DNA of 64,000 nucleotides, taken from assembly GCA_040398805.1 (NCBI GenBank), contig JBBATK010000001.1, forward strand, positions 186,001 through 250,000, in the 5' to 3' direction. Positions 8,587 to 15,757 of the stretch are shown here, in pieces (positions within the stretch are counted from its first letter, which is position 1; each line of letters opens with the position of its first letter). The notes below the pieces were generated by a model. It saw only the letters and a list, made by a program, of their open reading frames with translations, searched no databases and was not told the origin of the DNA. A program made the position numbers and the translations under genes. Source of the stretch: JBBATK01 sp040398805. Its GTDB lineage: Bacteria > Bacteroidota > Ignavibacteria > Kapaibacteriales > NICIL-2.

Positions 8587-8805
8587 TCAGATACCGCGAA
8601 ACAGCGACTCAATGAACGTTTTCGTGCACGGAGATGAGGAGCAATCGCGATAGGTCGAGAAGCGTCGGTGCGCTCCCTGAGAGAAGACCGCTAACAACAG
8701 GATGGTCACCAAGCCGAACTTGACGATCGACGATTGCTGCTCCATGTGGCGAGCGTGTTCACACAATGAGCGGTGCAAATACTCGAAAGGGGATGCAGTT
8801 TTCAT
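8587..8805 (-). CDS. Possible small single-pass membrane protein
   Basis: An open frame of 72 residues from the ATG at 8805 (76 from the ATG at 8817). It has a polar N-terminal segment, one clear hydrophobic helix at about residues 30-42 (VKFGLVTILLLAV), and a basic, cysteine-containing tail. I do not recognise it. In its favour are a perfect TAAGTTTG promoter element 25 bases before the outer ATG and no other gene for the surrounding 490 bases. Against it are the lack of a clear ribosome binding site, its short length and the unusual composition of the tail. It could instead be a leader transcript or a chance frame. Confidence 0.38.
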   Translation of the reverse strand: MKTASPFEYLHRSLCEHARHMEQQSSIVKFGLVTILLLAVFSQGAHRRFSTYRDCSSSPCTKTFIESLFRGI

Positions 8806-8842
8806 GAAGGACACCATTGGTTGGATACTGAAAAGAACAGGA

Positions 8843-8850
8843 CAAACTTA
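8843..8850 (-). promoter_or_regulatory. Putative -7 element (TAAGTTTG) upstream of the small membrane-protein ORF
   Basis: A perfect TAnnTTTG match on the minus strand, 25 bases before the ATG at 8817. It is the main reason to take the short ORF seriously. No matching -33 TTG is seen at the expected spacing. Confidence 0.42.
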
Positions 8851-8910
8851 CAGCTTCGATCGTACCTACCCTCGTTAAGTCGTGTTAAGAGCGCGATACG
8901 TTGACAGGTG

Positions 8911-9903
8911 TCAGGTGGTTCGGACGATATGATCCCGAATCTCTGGGTGAGAAGCCTGCAAACGGGCTCCATGCTGGGCTACGACCAATGACGACGAATA
9001 CGATGCCAGACGTCCGGCCCGGTCCGTGGACATCCCATGGGTGATACCGTACAGGAACGCGCCTGCATACATATCACCAGCGCCATTCGTATTCAAGACC
9101 GTCGTCGGATAGGCGGGTATATCGTGGGTGTCACGAGCGATCTTGACACGCGAGCCTGCCGAGCCCAGGGTCATCGCGACATTGGGTATGGAGGATGTCA
9201 AGCTCCTGAACGCTTCATCGTGATCCTCGGTTTCGGCAAAGGCCTTCGCCTCGAATTCATTACAGAAAATCAGATCGGCATCCTTCACGGCGCGCTGAAG
9301 GGAATCCCGGAAGACATTGACAATGAACGTATCGGAAAAGGTCACGGCCACATGCACTCCAGCCTTTTTCGCGTGGAAAATCGCTTCATCGATAGCTTCC
9401 GCTCCGCTTTCTTCCGTGAACTTGTATCCTTCGATGTACAACCACTCCGATCGCTTGATCACGTCGGCAGCGATGTGCTCGCGGGAGAAATTCGTATTGA
9501 CGCCAAGGGAGGTCTGCATCGTCCGCTCACCGTCCGGAGTCACGAGGACGACACATGTTCCCGTGGGGTGATCCGTGCTCCGCTCCGCAAAGAGATGTAG
9601 TCCTAAGGTGTCGAACTCGGAGGCGAAGAAATTCCCGAGGGCATCGCTACCCAACAGCGTCTTGTATGCCGCGTTGCCTCCGAACTGACGGAAGGCGATG
9701 ACGGTGTTCGCCGCGGAGCCGCCGCTGCTCATACGACCCCGTTCCGTGTCGAATCTTTGTAACAACGAGAGCTGCTCATCGGCGTTGACGAGAGTCATTC
9801 CACCTTTGGGGAGACTGGTCGACGCAAGTTCTTGTTCGTGAATATGAAGCTCGATATCGACAAGGGCGTTACCGAGGGCGACGAGATGAAGGTCTTTGGT
9901 CAT
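8911..9903 (-). CDS. PfkB-family (ribokinase-like) sugar or nucleoside kinase, adenosine kinase-like
   Basis: A 330-residue kinase of the ribokinase fold. The N-terminal GNALVDIELHI and the glycine pair in MSSGGSAANTVIAFRQFGG form the substrate side; the C-terminal NTNGAGDMYAGAFLYG is the second PfkB signature, with the catalytic Asp in GAGD and the anion hole in front of it. The NTNGAGD form and overall layout resemble bacterial adenosine kinase-like proteins, but substrate cannot be fixed from sequence in this family (ribose, fructose, adenosine and inosine kinases all look similar). It is the last gene of the probable minus-strand operon that begins with the gamma-carbonic anhydrase, 69 bases after ddl. 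Confidence 0.85.
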   Translation of the reverse strand: MTKDLHLVALGNALVDIELHIHEQELASTSLPKGGMTLVNADEQLSLLQRFDTERGRMSSGGSAANTVIAFRQFGGNAAYKTLLGSDALGNFFASEFDTLGLHLFAERSTDHPTGTCVVLVTPDGERTMQTSLGVNTNFSREHIAADVIKRSEWLYIEGYKFTEESGAEAIDEAIFHAKKAGVHVAVTFSDTFIVNVFRDSLQRAVKDADLIFCNEFEAKAFAETEDHDEAFRSLTSSIPNVAMTLGSAGSRVKIARDTHDIPAYPTTVLNTNGAGDMYAGAFLYGITHGMSTDRAGRLASYSSSLVVAQHGARLQASHPEIRDHIVRTT

Positions 9904-9972
9904 GACGTAGTCAGGAGAATGAGAAATGGTCTTTGAACATCAGGAACGTCGGTGCGTGGTATCGTTATCACG

Positions 9973-10986
9973 TCAGGCACGGGCCAGTTCGATGATGCGC
10001 TCGCATAAGTCCTCGAACGAGATACCGGCGGCCGCGGCTGCTTTAGGAACAAGGCTGGTGGCCGTCATTCCGGGCAAGGTATTCACCTCAAGGCACCATG
10101 GGTGGTTGTCCTCATCCAGACGGAAATCGACCCGTGAATAGCCGGAGCACCCGCAGGACTTGTGTGCCATGATGGCCAGGTTCCGAATGAAGTCGGATAA
10201 CTCCTCATCAAGGTCCGCCGGACAATGATACGAGGACATGCCTTTCGTGTACTTATGGGCGTAATCGTAAAACCCGCCCTCAGGAACGATCTCCACGATG
10301 GGTAAGGCGTCATCGCCCACGACCGCCACCGTCAGCTCTCGCCCTTCGATGTACTCCTCCACCAACGCCGTTTCGCTGTATTTCCACGCTTCCCGGATGG
10401 CCGCCTCGATATCGTCGATGTTGGTTCCCGAAATGATGGTCATGCCGACCGTAGAACCTTGGTCATTGGGTTTCACAACGATGCCCGCGCGGAACGCGTC
10501 ACGAAGCTCTCTCAACAGCTCGATATCGATGTCGTCTCCGCGGCGGACGATGCTCCAGCGCGGGGTAGGGACGTTCACGGCACTGAAAACGATCTTCGTC
10601 TGACACTTGTCCATGGTAAGCGAACAGCCAAGTATGGAGCTGCCCGTATACCGGCAGCCCTTCGCCTCGAGCAAGGCCTGCATCACACCGTCCTCACCGT
10701 TCTTTCCATGCAACACGCTGAATACCATCTCGATGCCATCGAAGGCAGAGGAGCACACGGCCTCCAGATATCGCGATACCGGACGCTCTGCCAGCTCTTC
10801 GGCCGTCGGTGGTCCTGCAGGGATGTCGAGAGTGTCGATGTCGACGACGGGAGAAGAACCCAGTGAAGGATCGATAGCCACGACGGCATGGCCGCGTGAA
10901 TGCAAGGCACGGGTCACCGCCGCGCCACTGGCCAAGGAAACGTTTCGTTCCGGGGAGTTGCCCCCGAGAAGGACCGCAATGTTCAT
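9973..10986 (-). CDS. ddl: D-alanine--D-alanine ligase
   Basis: An ATP-grasp ligase that joins two D-alanines for the peptidoglycan stem peptide, in the cytoplasm. The 337-residue protein shows LLGGNSPERNVSLASG at the start (first D-Ala site), VFSVLHGKNGEDGVMQ, VVKPNDQGSTVGM (ATP-grasp), YTKGMSSYHCPADL (the omega-loop region; Tyr-Thr-Lys-Gly-Met is typical of D-Ala-D-Ala rather than D-Ala-D-Lac ligases), and the metal-binding LEVNTLPGMTATS. It lies in a run of minus-strand genes with short spacing, after the uracil-DNA glycosylase. No other mur or fts cell-wall genes are next to it, unlike the usual dcw cluster. Confidence 0.95.
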   Translation of the reverse strand: MNIAVLLGGNSPERNVSLASGAAVTRALHSRGHAVVAIDPSLGSSPVVDIDTLDIPAGPPTAEELAERPVSRYLEAVCSSAFDGIEMVFSVLHGKNGEDGVMQALLEAKGCRYTGSSILGCSLTMDKCQTKIVFSAVNVPTPRWSIVRRGDDIDIELLRELRDAFRAGIVVKPNDQGSTVGMTIISGTNIDDIEAAIREAWKYSETALVEEYIEGRELTVAVVGDDALPIVEIVPEGGFYDYAHKYTKGMSSYHCPADLDEELSDFIRNLAIMAHKSCGCSGYSRVDFRLDEDNHPWCLEVNTLPGMTATSLVPKAAAAAGISFEDLCERIIELARA

Positions 10987-11044
10987 GAGTGTTATGATTC
11001 GTTGAAAAGAAAAATCCGAATGACGAGCAATGCTTCAGACATGG

Positions 11045-11833
11045 TCACACGGGCGATGAGGAGGGAAGAGGCCGCACCTCGGGCAGACGACCGGTGGCTT
11101 TGAACTCATCGTACGACGATCGGAGGAGCTTGACATCTTCCCATGCTGCCCGCTTCCATTCCGGATTCCGGAGCAAAGCCGCCGGATGATAAGTGACGAG
11201 CATTCGGATGTCACGATAGGAAAAGAAGGAACCGCGTACATCCGCCATCTTGAACTTGTTCTTCGTCAGAGTGTTGACTGCTGTCAGTCCGAGTGCCAGG
11301 ATAAATGTGGGTCGGATGAGTTCCAATTGCTTGAAGAGATAGGGTTCGCACTCCGCGACTTCTTCAGGCAAGGGCGTGCGGTTGTTCGGAGGTCTGCATT
11401 TGAGGATGTTGCAGATAAAGACTTCCTCCCGTTGCAGATCCACCGCTTCCAGGATCTTCGTAAGCAATTGACCTGCTCGTCCCACAAAAGGTTCGCCCTG
11501 CGCATCCTCGTCGGCTCCCGGTGCTTCCCCGATGACGACGATATCGGCGTGCGGGTTGCCCGTTCCGAAGACGAACTTCGTCCGCGTCGACCCGAGCGCA
11601 CATTTGGTGCACGAACAGATGTTCGCATCGAGCTCGACAAGGTCCGTCGACGATTTCCAATCAGCTTTTCTTTTCATACGGTCATCCGTCGGTGGAACGA
11701 TGCTGTCCTGCGGTACGGTCTGCGCGATTTCCTGTGGCTCATTCACCGGCACGCTATCCGGCGCGACATACACAAGCTCACCCGCGAGGATGCGCTGTTG
11801 TTCAAGATACCGTTCAATGCGGGTGCTACTCAT
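11045..11833 (-). CDS. Uracil-DNA glycosylase, family 4 (iron-sulfur)
   Basis: Removes uracil produced in DNA by cytosine deamination. Residues 100-124 hold the family-4 signature GEAPGADEDAQGEPFVGRAG; the second active-site motif HPAALLRNP is near the C-terminus. Four cysteines that bind the 4Fe-4S cluster are visible: Cys75 and Cys78 in SCTKCAL, Cys146 in KCRPPNNR and Cys162 in ECEPYL. At 262 residues it has about 60 extra N-terminal residues of low complexity compared with the minimal enzymes, a common trait in this family. Its ATG overlaps the purT stop by four bases, so it is probably translated from the same message. Confidence 0.93.
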   Translation of the reverse strand: MSSTRIERYLEQQRILAGELVYVAPDSVPVNEPQEIAQTVPQDSIVPPTDDRMKRKADWKSSTDLVELDANICSCTKCALGSTRTKFVFGTGNPHADIVVIGEAPGADEDAQGEPFVGRAGQLLTKILEAVDLQREEVFICNILKCRPPNNRTPLPEEVAECEPYLFKQLELIRPTFILALGLTAVNTLTKNKFKMADVRGSFFSYRDIRMLVTYHPAALLRNPEWKRAAWEDVKLLRSSYDEFKATGRLPEVRPLPSSSPV

Positions 11834-13023
11834 GAAGTTCTTTCCATGGAACGGGGATGAACGACTATGCTCGAAGCGGCACGCGCGGCACGGGTGCGCA
11901 CCTCATCCACGGTCGAGGGGTCGGTATCGAAGGCCAAGGCGACCGCCATTCGTCGATACGGACGCGTCGACGGCTTACCGAAGACGCGAACGTCGACCGA
12001 GGCATCAGTCATCGCTTCGGACACGCCGGTCATATCCGGCGTCGCATCTCCCAGACCGGTAGCGAGGACGACCGCACTTGCTCCGGCACCGCGAAGGTAT
12101 ATTCCCGGGATGGGTAATCCGAGGACTGCCCGACAATGCAACTCGAACTCACTGAGGTTCTGCGTGCCGGCAAGGGTGACCATTCCTGTATCGTGAGGGC
12201 GGGGCGATAGTTCGGAAAAGACGACGCCCGTGTCCGTGAGGAAGAACTCCACTCCCCAGAGGCCGGCGCCTCCTAAAGCTTCGGTGACCTTTGCTGCTAT
12301 GCGTTGCGCCTCGTGAATGTCGTCGTCGGACATCGCACATGGCTGCCAGCTCTCCTGATAGTCGCCGCGCTCTTGGCGGTGGCCGATGGGCGGACAGAAG
12401 AGTGTGGGACCCTCCTTTTGCGTCACAGTCAGCAGCGTGATCTCCGTATGAAACGAAATGAAGCCCTCGACGATGACTTCCACAAGATCGCCGCGACTTC
12501 CCGACAAGGCGTAGGTCCACGCGTGTTCTACGTCGTCGTGATGCTTCACCGTGGATTGTCCTTTACCGGACGACGACATGAGCGGTTTCACGACACACGG
12601 GATACCGATCGATTCGACCGCCTCGAGGAATTCCTCTTTGGTCCGCGCATACCGGAAGGGCGCGGTCCGGACGTCCAGATCACGCGCCGCGAGGTCGCGG
12701 ATAGCACGGCGGTTCATGGTGAAGTTGGCGGCGCGGGCGCTTGGTACGACATGGATGCCGTCTCGTTCGAAATCGTAGAGCACCTCCGTCCGGATGGCTT
12801 CTATCTCCGGGACGATGATATCGGGAGAGTGCTTTGCTACCACTGCGCGCAATGCATCACCATCAAGCATGTTTATCACTTCGCGTTCGTCGGCCACCTG
12901 CATGGCGGGTGCGTTGTCGTAGGAATCCACGGCGACGACCCGTTGCCCCAGCCGCTTGGCGGCAATGACGAATTCCTTGCCGAGCTCACCCGATCCGAGA
13001 AGAAGAATGGTTTTCGTGAACAT
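11830..13023 (-). CDS. purT: Formate-dependent phosphoribosylglycinamide formyltransferase (GAR transformylase 2)
   Basis: Uses formate and ATP to formylate GAR in purine synthesis, the folate-free alternative to PurN. The 397-residue ATP-grasp protein begins with LLGSGELGKEF, then has PEIEAIRTEVL, VVKPLMSSSGKGQS (ATP-grasp loop), GLWGVEFFL and ELSPRPHDTGMVT (metal and substrate binding), all typical of PurT rather than PurK. The ATG at 13023 was preferred to a TTG nine bases upstream; with it, the gene starts five bases after the gamma-carbonic anhydrase stop. The purine genes purS and purQ lie further along the same strand but in another operon. Confidence 0.95.
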   Translation of the reverse strand: MFTKTILLLGSGELGKEFVIAAKRLGQRVVAVDSYDNAPAMQVADEREVINMLDGDALRAVVAKHSPDIIVPEIEAIRTEVLYDFERDGIHVVPSARAANFTMNRRAIRDLAARDLDVRTAPFRYARTKEEFLEAVESIGIPCVVKPLMSSSGKGQSTVKHHDDVEHAWTYALSGSRGDLVEVIVEGFISFHTEITLLTVTQKEGPTLFCPPIGHRQERGDYQESWQPCAMSDDDIHEAQRIAAKVTEALGGAGLWGVEFFLTDTGVVFSELSPRPHDTGMVTLAGTQNLSEFELHCRAVLGLPIPGIYLRGAGASAVVLATGLGDATPDMTGVSEAMTDASVDVRVFGKPSTRPYRRMAVALAFDTDPSTVDEVRTRAARAASSIVVHPRSMERTS

Positions 13024-13028
13024 ACGAT

Positions 13029-13571
13029 TCAAGATAAAGATTGGTCATCGAACGTACCGGACGCTCTGTAGCGTTCGGCATACGTCACATAGCCTTGGGC
13101 CGAGTCTTCGAAGCGAGATAGTTCATCATCCCGCAGCGTGCGCACCACGCGCGCAGGCACTCCCGCCATCAGCACACCTGAAGGTGCCGAGCAACCTTCC
13201 GGCAGAACCGCTCCCGCAGCGATGATGGTATGGGAACCCACCTGGCAGTGATCCAACACTTTCGCACCCATACCGATGAGGACGTTGTCGTGCACCGTGC
13301 ATCCATGAAGAATGGCGCTGTGGCCGATGGTGACATTGTCTCCGATGCGAAGGGCTGCCCGATTGTTCGTGACGTGAAGCATGCAGAGGTCCTGGACATT
13401 CGTCCGCGCTCCGATGGTTATGGAATGGACATCGCCGCGGATGACGGCATTGAACCACACGGATGACCGGTCGCCGATTTCCACATCACCGAGCACGACG
13501 GCGCTCGGACACAGGAAAACCGTGTCGGCGATGCGCGGATGTTTCCCCTCGAAAGGAAGGACGAGTGCCAT
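13029..13571 (-). CDS. Gamma-class carbonic anhydrase-like hexapeptide-repeat protein
   Basis: A left-handed beta-helix protein of 180 residues, related to YrdA/PaaY/Cam. The hexapeptide rungs (I/V/L-G-x-x-x-x) run through most of the length. The zinc ligands of the family are seen: His in MLHVT, and the two His of GHSAILHGC. WFNAVIRGD carries the conserved Arg and Asp, and TNVQD the Gln. Most members of this subgroup have an uncertain physiological role; some are active anhydrases, others are not. The ATG at 13571 begins the conserved part. It is the first gene of the minus-strand operon and has a promoter element 31 bases upstream, divergent from the ATPase gene. Confidence 0.88.
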   Translation of the reverse strand: MALVLPFEGKHPRIADTVFLCPSAVVLGDVEIGDRSSVWFNAVIRGDVHSITIGARTNVQDLCMLHVTNNRAALRIGDNVTIGHSAILHGCTVHDNVLIGMGAKVLDHCQVGSHTIIAAGAVLPEGCSAPSGVLMAGVPARVVRTLRDDELSRFEDSAQGYVTYAERYRASGTFDDQSLS

Positions 13572-13601
13572 GGAGAATCGATGGTGGACGACGGATGCGT
13601 G

Positions 13602-13609
13602 CAAAGATA
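13602..13609 (-). promoter_or_regulatory. Putative -7 element (TATCTTTG) of the gamma-carbonic anhydrase operon
   Basis: A perfect TAnnTTTG match on the minus strand, 30 bases upstream of the ATG at 13571. The divergent promoter of the ATPase gene lies 32 bases away on the other strand, so the two may be regulated together. Confidence 0.55.
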
Positions 13610-13625
13610 CCATTTCACGTTTTGA

Positions 13626-13642
13626 ACGCGGATCCTCCGCGT
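13626..13642. promoter_or_regulatory. Inverted repeat inside the ATPase gene promoter
   Basis: ACGCGGA and TCCGCGT are perfect 7-base arms around a 3-base centre. The repeat lies between TTTTG and TATTTTTG, the possible -33 and -7 boxes of the ATPase gene, and its last base overlaps the -7 box. This is where a repressor could bind. No regulator gene is adjacent. Confidence 0.35.
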
Positions 13643-13649
13643 ATTTTTG
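13642..13649 (+). promoter_or_regulatory. Putative -7 element (TATTTTTG) of the STAND-like ATPase gene
   Basis: A perfect TAnnTTTG match 23 bases before the ATG at 13673. A TTTTG occurs 17 bases upstream, slightly closer than the usual 19-21 for this promoter class. Confidence 0.5.
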
Positions 13650-13672
13650 CGCTCGCAGTTACCCGCACTTCT

Positions 13673-15748
13673 ATGATTCTAGGACGCAAAGCAGAGAGAG
13701 ACGCCATTCGACGCGAGCTTCGCGTACCCTCCGTTGCGCCCGAATGCAAGAGGATCATTTCGCTGCATGGTGACCAAGGGGTGGGTACCTCCACGTTGAG
13801 TGCATGGCTACGCGACACGGCGCGGACCGAACGCATCGCCGACGCGGTGGTGTTTTTGGACACCTCGCTTCCTGCCTGTCGCAACCGCTCGGGGATCATT
13901 GAACTGCTCGATGCATCTGTCGTCTATCCGGGGTCGGATTTCGACACACGGACGAGCGAGGTACGTGCCATTCTTTCGGCAGACGGCTCCTCTGTGGCGG
14001 ATGAAGGAAAGCAAAGCTCCATCCTCAGTGAAGCGCTGTTCGTGGATTGGATTCAGGCGCTCTATCCTCAATTGGAATCGGACGCGAGTTCTCAGCGGGA
14101 AGTGAAGGTGCCGAAAAAGGTCCTCCTCGTCATCGACATGCATGCCGACAATCAACATCTCGTCGACGCATGGTTGTTGGACCATCTCCTGATCACCGCC
14201 TTCATCAAGAAGTTCGCCGATTTTCATCATTATCATTCGCCGTATCTGAAGCCCGACGTTTTCGTCCGCCAGTTCATTGATCTCCGGGTGGTCATCGCCG
14301 GCAAATCGCCTTTGGCCTCGGATGTCTCGGACAAACGATGGGAACGATGGAAAAGCACCATACTTCCGGTTCATTTGCGTGGTTTCGACAGTGCGGAGGT
14401 GACAGAGGTCTTGAAGGATTTCGCCGTGAGCGATCCCCGAGAGATCAACGAGTGCATACAATCCACGGGCGGACATCCTGTTCTCGTCGCTTCATGGCTG
14501 CAGCGCAGAGGTTCCGAGACTTCGTCAGTGGAAGAGTCCGACGTGACACACCACGACTGGCAGTACTTCACCTCATCGTTATCACCACAGGAGATACGCT
14601 ACCTTCGCATTGCCGCTTCCTGTGAGTGGGTGAATGGTGACGTGTTGAAATGTTTCCTTGAGAGCGATGCCGAGCGCAGCAAAGCGGAGAGCTTCCTCCG
14701 AGGTCACTGGTCATGTGTCCCGTGCCTTCATAACGGCATTCCCTCGTACACGCTTCTAGGTCAAGCCAGGACGCGTTTGCGCGCGCTTCCCACGCCGTCC
14801 GCGGAACGTTCCATGGATGAGTTGGACATCATCTTCCGGACATACAGCAATCTCGATGATGTCTTCTCTTCACTGCGTCCGCGTCAGATACTCATGGTGC
14901 GAGCACTTGCACACGCGGCACGGTTCGATGCCGACCTGCTTCCCGGACGCCTTTTTCCGTATGCGGATGATGATTGGGAGCACCTGTTCACGCATCACGC
15001 GGACCTCTTCGACACGCATGCAGCCACGCGTTCCCTGAAGCAATCATTGCGAACCCGCATTCGCGAGAACAACGCGTATTATGCTCCCACGACATGCGAA
15101 GAGTGGAGCGCTATCATTTCTTCCTCGTGGCGCGAACAAGAAGCACGACTTGCCGAGCTGATAGCCGAGAGAAAAAGGTCTCAGGCGGCAGATGAACGTC
15201 GCTTGGAGACCGTCCTCGAGCAGCTCGCGGAAACGAAAGACAAACGTGAAAAGGCGACCGATGAGAATAGGGAGACGACGGCGTCCATGCGGGGTCTTCA
15301 ACGCACCACCCCTGCAGACGTCACGAACCGCGACGGTGTCGCTGCCGTCATTTCCTTGATCGTGTTCGCTGTCGTTTCTTTGCCGGCACTCTTTTCCGAA
15401 TCCATGATACCGGTTTTCGGAATGACACTGGACAGACAGTCCGCCTTGGTCCGCTTGCTTCTCGTCTTCAGTGGCGTTTTCTTCGTCTTGACGTTGGTGT
15501 TCGGTGGGAGATCGGTCTATCTCCGAAAACAGAGGGCACAGCAACGGAGAAACATCATCCGCATCAAGGCGCTGCAGGACCAGGTCTCGGAGCAGACGCA
15601 TGCCTTACGCGAACTCACGGAAACGCGCAACAGTCAAGAATTGAACGCACGGCGTCTGCGTGACGAGATAGCATCCGCGCACGCCGACATAACCCGGCTG
15701 TCGACGATTCTTGGTGAGCCGTATATCGACGACCCTATCGATGGGTGA
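13673..15748 (+). CDS. Membrane-anchored STAND-like P-loop ATPase with altered Walker A, function unknown
   Basis: A 691-residue protein I cannot assign to a named family. Residues 1-15 (ILGRKAERDAIRREL) resemble the start of AAA_16/STAND ATPase domains. The Walker A position reads GDQGVGTST (33-41), with Thr39 where the nucleotide-binding Lys should be. Walker B is KVLLVID (149-155), a sensor-like strand is LRVVIAG (204-210), and TGGHPVL (265-271) matches the GHP motif of STAND proteins. A winged-helix-like region follows at about 300-370. The C-terminus has coiled coil (about 485-545), two hydrophobic helices (556-574 and 591-610) and another coiled coil (615-680), so the ATPase domain is probably cytoplasmic and tethered to the membrane. 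The ATG at 13673 is where the conserved domain starts; the frame runs further upstream through the promoter. Confidence 0.75.
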   Translation: MILGRKAERDAIRRELRVPSVAPECKRIISLHGDQGVGTSTLSAWLRDTARTERIADAVVFLDTSLPACRNRSGIIELLDASVVYPGSDFDTRTSEVRAILSADGSSVADEGKQSSILSEALFVDWIQALYPQLESDASSQREVKVPKKVLLVIDMHADNQHLVDAWLLDHLLITAFIKKFADFHHYHSPYLKPDVFVRQFIDLRVVIAGKSPLASDVSDKRWERWKSTILPVHLRGFDSAEVTEVLKDFAVSDPREINECIQSTGGHPVLVASWLQRRGSETSSVEESDVTHHDWQYFTSSLSPQEIRYLRIAASCEWVNGDVLKCFLESDAERSKAESFLRGHWSCVPCLHNGIPSYTLLGQARTRLRALPTPSAERSMDELDIIFRTYSNLDDVFSSLRPRQILMVRALAHAARFDADLLPGRLFPYADDDWEHLFTHHADLFDTHAATRSLKQSLRTRIRENNAYYAPTTCEEWSAIISSSWREQEARLAELIAERKRSQAADERRLETVLEQLAETKDKREKATDENRETTASMRGLQRTTPADVTNRDGVAAVISLIVFAVVSLPALFSESMIPVFGMTLDRQSALVRLLLVFSGVFFVLTLVFGGRSVYLRKQRAQQRRNIIRIKALQDQVSEQTHALRELTETRNSQELNARRLRDEIASAHADITRLSTILGEPYIDDPIDG

Positions 15749-15757
15749 ATGGTTTCG

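Larger units (their letters stand above)
8421..8910. other. 490-base region between pepA and the PfkB-kinase gene
   Basis: Apart from the pepA promoter element and the possible small membrane protein with its own promoter, described separately, I see no RNA gene, repeat or convincing terminator here. It is the longest stretch in the window without a securely identified gene. Confidence 0.5.
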
